This document shows positions 60,915 to 64,000 of a DNA stretch of 64,000 nt, in pieces (position 1 is the stretch's first letter; each line of letters opens with the position of its first letter). The position numbers and the translations under genes were made by a program. The stretch comes from Mycolicibacterium iranicum (GTDB lineage Bacteria > Actinomycetota > Actinomycetes > Mycobacteriales > Mycobacteriaceae). Under the pieces are notes generated by a model. That model saw nothing but the letters and a program-made list of their open reading frames with translations, did not search any database and was not told where the DNA came from. The DNA lies in assembly GCF_002101705.1 (NCBI RefSeq), contig NZ_LQPC01000076.1, positions 62,001-126,000 on the forward strand, given 5' to 3'.

Positions 60915-61714
60915 GCCTGGCCGCCGGAACCGCGTGGCTGTTTTGTCCGGCCGATCGTCCGGAGCGCTACCACAAGGCCGCAGCCACGGCCGATGTCGTG
61001 ATTCTCGATCTCGAGGACGGTGTCGCAGCCAAGGATCGTCCTGCGGCGCGTCAAGCACTGGTCGATACGCCACTGGACCCCGACCGCACGGTGGTGCGGG
61101 TCAATCCCAGCGGGACATCGGACCATGACCTCGACCTGGCAGCCGTTGCGAATACGCGCTACACCACCGTCATGCTCGCCAAGTCCGAGACCGCCGAGCA
61201 GGTCGCTGCGCTGGCCCCGCTGAATGTCTTCGTGCTGATCGAGACGCCGCTGGCCGCACTCAATGTGGTGGAGCTCGCGCGTGCGGACAACACGTACGCA
61301 CTGATGTGGGGCGCCGAGGATCTGTTCGCGGCGCTTGGCGGCACGGCGAACCGGTATCCGGACGGCGCCTATCGCGAAGTGGCGCGGCACGTCCGGTCGC
61401 AGACTCTGCTGGCCGCAAAAGCCTACGGCCGGTTGGCCTTCGACTCGGTGTTCCTCGACATCAAGAACCTGAACGGGTTGCGCGCCGAGGTCGACGATGC
61501 GGTCGCCGTCGGATTCGACGGCAAGATCGCAATCCACCCGACTCAGATCGCCGTCATCCGAGAGGGTTACGCGCCGACCGACGAGGAAGCGGACTGGGCG
61601 CGACGTGTCCTTGCCGCGGCGCGCGACGAGCGCGGCGTGTTCCAGTTCGAGGGGCAGATGGTGGACATGCCGGTGCTTCGGCGCGCCGAGCGGATCGTCG
61701 CCCTCGCGCCGTAG
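60911..61714 (+). CDS. citE: CitE-like beta-hydroxyacyl-CoA lyase
   Basis: This 267-residue TIM-barrel lyase has CPADRPERY at the start, the magnesium site DLEDGV and the MWGAEDL acidic site, with AIHPTQI near the end. It is a free-standing CitE without the citrate lyase alpha and ACP subunits. The M. tuberculosis homologue Rv2498c cleaves citramalyl-CoA and 3-hydroxy-3-methylglutaryl-CoA, joining itaconate and leucine catabolism. The GTG start overlaps the maoC stop (GTGA). The next gene is convergent and abuts with no gap. Confidence 0.93.
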   Translation: MSLAAGTAWLFCPADRPERYHKAAATADVVILDLEDGVAAKDRPAARQALVDTPLDPDRTVVRVNPSGTSDHDLDLAAVANTRYTTVMLAKSETAEQVAALAPLNVFVLIETPLAALNVVELARADNTYALMWGAEDLFAALGGTANRYPDGAYREVARHVRSQTLLAAKAYGRLAFDSVFLDIKNLNGLRAEVDDAVAVGFDGKIAIHPTQIAVIREGYAPTDEEADWARRVLAAARDERGVFQFEGQMVDMPVLRRAERIVALAP

Positions 61715-62467
61715 CTACTTGCGTTTGGCGGCCGCCAGCCGGGCTGCGAACTCCGGCGACTCGATCGATGTTGCCTGCGGGCCGATCTCGACATCGACTG
61801 CGAGCCGATGCTGCTCGGAATCTACGGTGCCGGGGTTCGCCGTGGCGCGCATCGAGGCCTTGGTCGCGAGAACCACGTCCCTCCGCGCACTGGCCGGGCC
61901 CGCCGCCAGAGTGCGCGCGGTTGCCACCGGATCCTCGGCGACCTCGAGTGCAAGGCCGTGGCGCACGGCGGCATCGGCGTCGAAGCGCATGCCGAAGAGC
62001 AGCGAGGCCCGAGCCACCTGTGGCCCCACGAGTCGTTGCAGCATCCAGGTGGCGCCGCCGCCGGGGTGGATGCCGAGCTTCTGGAAGCGTGGGTCGAAGA
62101 TCGCCGCGGGTCCGGCGATCCGGACGTCCGCCGCGAGCGCCAGATTCAGTCCCGCCCCGACCGCGGCGCCGTTCACAGCCGCGATTGTCGGCAAGGTGCA
62201 GTCGGCGACAGCCAGGAAGCCGTCGTAGATCACCCGGAGTCCGTCCTCGGTGGCCGCGCCCAGTGCGGTCAGATCCGCGCCGGCGCAGAACGCCTTGCCT
62301 GCGCCGGTCACGATCACCGCGTGGACGTCCGGGTTCGCCTCGGCGGCGTCGACCGCCGCGCGCAGCGCCGCCGAGATCTCTGCGGTCACCGCGTTGCGCC
62401 GGTCGGGATCGTTGATGGTGATAAGCGCGACGCGGTCTTCGACCTGCGTCAGTACAAGATCGGACAC
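61715..62467 (-). CDS. Crotonase-family protein lacking both hydratase glutamates
   Basis: This 250-residue crotonase has the oxyanion-hole sequence FCAGADLTAL and a crotonase core. At the two positions of the enoyl-CoA hydratase catalytic Glu residues it shows Asn (AVGAGLNLA) and Phe (FDPRFQKLG) by my manual alignment. Hydration is therefore doubtful, and isomerase, hydrolase or other chemistry is possible. It starts with GTG and directly follows the 62472 gene on the minus strand. It ends base-to-base against citE. Confidence 0.85.
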   Translation of the reverse strand: MSDLVLTQVEDRVALITINDPDRRNAVTAEISAALRAAVDAAEANPDVHAVIVTGAGKAFCAGADLTALGAATEDGLRVIYDGFLAVADCTLPTIAAVNGAAVGAGLNLALAADVRIAGPAAIFDPRFQKLGIHPGGGATWMLQRLVGPQVARASLLFGMRFDADAAVRHGLALEVAEDPVATARTLAAGPASARRDVVLATKASMRATANPGTVDSEQHRLAVDVEIGPQATSIESPEFAARLAAAKRK

Positions 62468-62471
62468 CTGC

Positions 62472-63287
62472 TCAGCCTAACGGCGTGCCCAACCCGTCGA
62501 GCATGCGCACGGCGAGGCGGCTGCCGGCGTCGACGTCGCGCCACCGCCTTGTGGCGGGATTGGCTGCGTCCAGCGCGTGCCTGCTGTGTTCGAGCAGGTG
62601 GTCGGCGGCGGCCCGCGCCCGCGCCACGGCTTGTCGGCTCGCTCCGACCGCGACACCCACACTGCCTCGGCTATCGGGAATTCCGGTGATCTGAAGCCTG
62701 GCGGCGTCGATGTCCGATGCCGCCCTGGCGATATGTGCCGCATCCGTCTCGGTGACGGCGGCCGCGCTCGACGACACTGCGAGCTGGGTACGCAGTTGGC
62801 GAATGTGCTGTTGCAGCATTCCCTCAGCAGTCCCGACGACCACCGCCGCCACTCCGGCGACCCCCCGAACGATGCCGGTATTCTCCTCGGCCGCGAACAC
62901 ACACGCGTGCTCCACGGACAGATCCGAGATGGTCACGTCGATGGCGCCCGCTGCGGACTCGCCGGCAGCACCGTCAACGCCCGCGTCTTCTCGGGAGACC
63001 AGGACCCGGCAGCCAGTCCCATCCCGTGTCGCCTCGTGAGCCGGCAGCAGCACCCAGTCCGCATGAGCGGCGCCGATCACGGTGGGCCACCGGCCCGTGA
63101 GGCGGCCGTCGGCGAGATGCCCTCGTCCATACCTACAGACAGCCACCAGCGGGTACGCACCGGCGACGGCGGTGGCGTTATGTACCTCGGCGTCGGCGTC
63201 GAAGGCGACCGTCAGCCAGGCCCGGGCACTGTCGGCGACAGCGAGTTCGAGTACTTGCGAGACAAACTCGCGAGCACCGGCGGACAT
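62472..63287 (-). CDS. Short acyl-CoA dehydrogenase-like protein
   Basis: This is a 271-residue protein from the ATG at 63287, with AAGGAGG 4-5 bases upstream. Its middle (GRGHLADGRLTGRWPTVIGAAHADW) and helical C-terminal parts resemble the beta and C-terminal domains of acyl-CoA dehydrogenase-like flavoproteins. The N-terminal helical domain, about 100 residues, is nearly absent. Acyl-CoA dehydrogenases in actinobacterial steroid pathways often act as alpha2-beta2 pairs with one degenerate subunit, so this may need a partner such as the divergent gene at 63344. It pairs with the crotonase downstream (4-base gap). Confidence 0.65.
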   Translation of the reverse strand: MSAGAREFVSQVLELAVADSARAWLTVAFDADAEVHNATAVAGAYPLVAVCRYGRGHLADGRLTGRWPTVIGAAHADWVLLPAHEATRDGTGCRVLVSREDAGVDGAAGESAAGAIDVTISDLSVEHACVFAAEENTGIVRGVAGVAAVVVGTAEGMLQQHIRQLRTQLAVSSSAAAVTETDAAHIARAASDIDAARLQITGIPDSRGSVGVAVGASRQAVARARAAADHLLEHSRHALDAANPATRRWRDVDAGSRLAVRMLDGLGTPLG

Positions 63288-63343
63288 ACGCCTCCTTCCC
63301 GGACGCGGCAGATGGTAAGCATGATCGTGGCACGCAGCGGGGC

Positions 63344-64000
63344 ATGGTGAAGGCAACTCCGACGCCGGAGTCCGTCCTCGACGCGGTACGCGCGCTGCTG
63401 CCCACCATCCGCGCCGCCGCCGCAACGGTCGATCGCAGCGGTGAGGTAAGGCCCGAGATCATCGATGCGCTGCACGACGCCGGCTACTTCTCGCTGCTGA
63501 AGCCCCCGGCGTTCGGCGGTCTCGACAGCGGGCCGCAGCAATACCTGACCGCTACGCGGGAGCTTTCGGCGGCCTGCATGTCGACCGGCTGGCTCGCGGG
63601 ATGGCTCGGTGTCAACAGCTGGGGACTTTCGGTGCGCGAAGAGACTGTGCTGCAGGAAATCTGGGGTACCGATCACCGTGCGCTCCTCTGCTCGTCGTAT
63701 GCCCCGACCGGCCGGCTGCAGCGCGTGGACGGTGGGTTCCGGCTGTCCGGTCGCTGGACCAGATGCACAGGCGCGCGGCAATCCTCGTGGTTGAGTGCCG
63801 CGGCGCTTCGCCTCGGCAGTGACGGCGCGGCACAGGATTTCATGGCCGTGCTGGTGCCACGGGCCGACTATGTCGTCGAACCCACGTGGAACGGTCTCGG
63901 GCTGAGGGGGATCGGTGCGGACGACGTGCTGGTGTCGGGCGCGTTCGTGCCCGACCATCGCACGTTCAGCTGGCTGCATTCCGGGCGGAACGCCACCGCG
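63344..64000 (+). CDS. HsaA-like flavin-dependent oxygenase / acyl-CoA dehydrogenase family (3' end outside window)
   Basis: This is an open frame of 219 codons running off the right edge. N-terminal residues 1-120 are helical (DRSGEVRPEIIDALHDAGYFSLL, then SAACMSTGWLAGWLG), followed by the beta domain with GGFRLSGRWTRCTGA. This is the layout of HsaA/HpaB-like reduced-flavin monooxygenases within the acyl-CoA dehydrogenase fold. HsaA hydroxylates a steroid-derived phenol, but substrate and class cannot be fixed from this part. It is divergent from the short paralogue-like gene, 56 bases away. Confidence 0.75.
   Translation, partial: MVKATPTPESVLDAVRALLPTIRAAAATVDRSGEVRPEIIDALHDAGYFSLLKPPAFGGLDSGPQQYLTATRELSAACMSTGWLAGWLGVNSWGLSVREETVLQEIWGTDHRALLCSSYAPTGRLQRVDGGFRLSGRWTRCTGARQSSWLSAAALRLGSDGAAQDFMAVLVPRADYVVEPTWNGLGLRGIGADDVLVSGAFVPDHRTFSWLHSGRNATA

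Overview
The window is high-GC actinobacterial DNA that I read as a mycobacterium, most likely a rapid grower of the Mycolicibacterium type. It carries a giant type I fatty acid synthase next to acpS, a complete mce operon (yrbEA, yrbEB, mceA to mceF), an L,D-transpeptidase of the LdtB type and the accD1-accA1-fadE19-maoC-citE operon. From fas onward the order (fas, acpS, M20 peptidase, bcp, ldtB, orn, DUF853 ATPase, SDR, MFS, proline-rich protein, TetR, accD1, accA1, fadE19, maoC, citE) follows the M. tuberculosis Rv2524c to Rv2498c segment. It has extra genes inserted, for example an FNT-type channel and a serine peptidase.

Positions 1 to about 25100 look like an accessory uptake-and-catabolism island. 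A thiolase running in from the left edge overlaps an eight-gene mce operon (881-10391). Small secreted proteins follow, then a cytochrome P450 divergent from a TetR regulator. Next is an operon of orphan cytochrome-oxidase-like subunits III and IV with two paralogous multi-pass membrane proteins (14062-16447). A thiolase-like lyase with its DUF35 partner, a crotonase, two acyl-CoA synthetases and an amidohydrolase come after that. Two Mce-associated membrane proteins (23570-25104) close the island. Together these suggest import, P450 oxidation, CoA activation and retro-aldol/thiolytic shortening of a hydrophobic, perhaps steroid- or terpenoid-like, compound. The substrate is not visible from sequence. 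Several short palindromes near promoters of this island look like shared operators.

Positions 25100 to 31091 hold two convergent IspD-like genes (one without the nucleotide-binding motif), an LtrA-type membrane protein, an MFS transporter, a MerR-type regulator and a gene-poor 0.9 kb stretch before fas.

Positions 31092 to 54969 hold fas-acpS and housekeeping genes: a peroxiredoxin, ldtB, tRNA-Lys(CTT), tRNA-His(GTG), oligoribonuclease, a HerA-like ATPase, an SDR, transporters and a serine peptidase.

Positions 54975 to 61714 are the TetR-controlled leucine/itaconate-type operon with a pair of clear palindromic operators. The right edge has a crotonase, an N-terminally short acyl-CoA-dehydrogenase-like protein and the start of a divergent HsaA-like flavin enzyme cut by the window end. 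I saw no CRISPR array, insertion sequence, prophage or rRNA.
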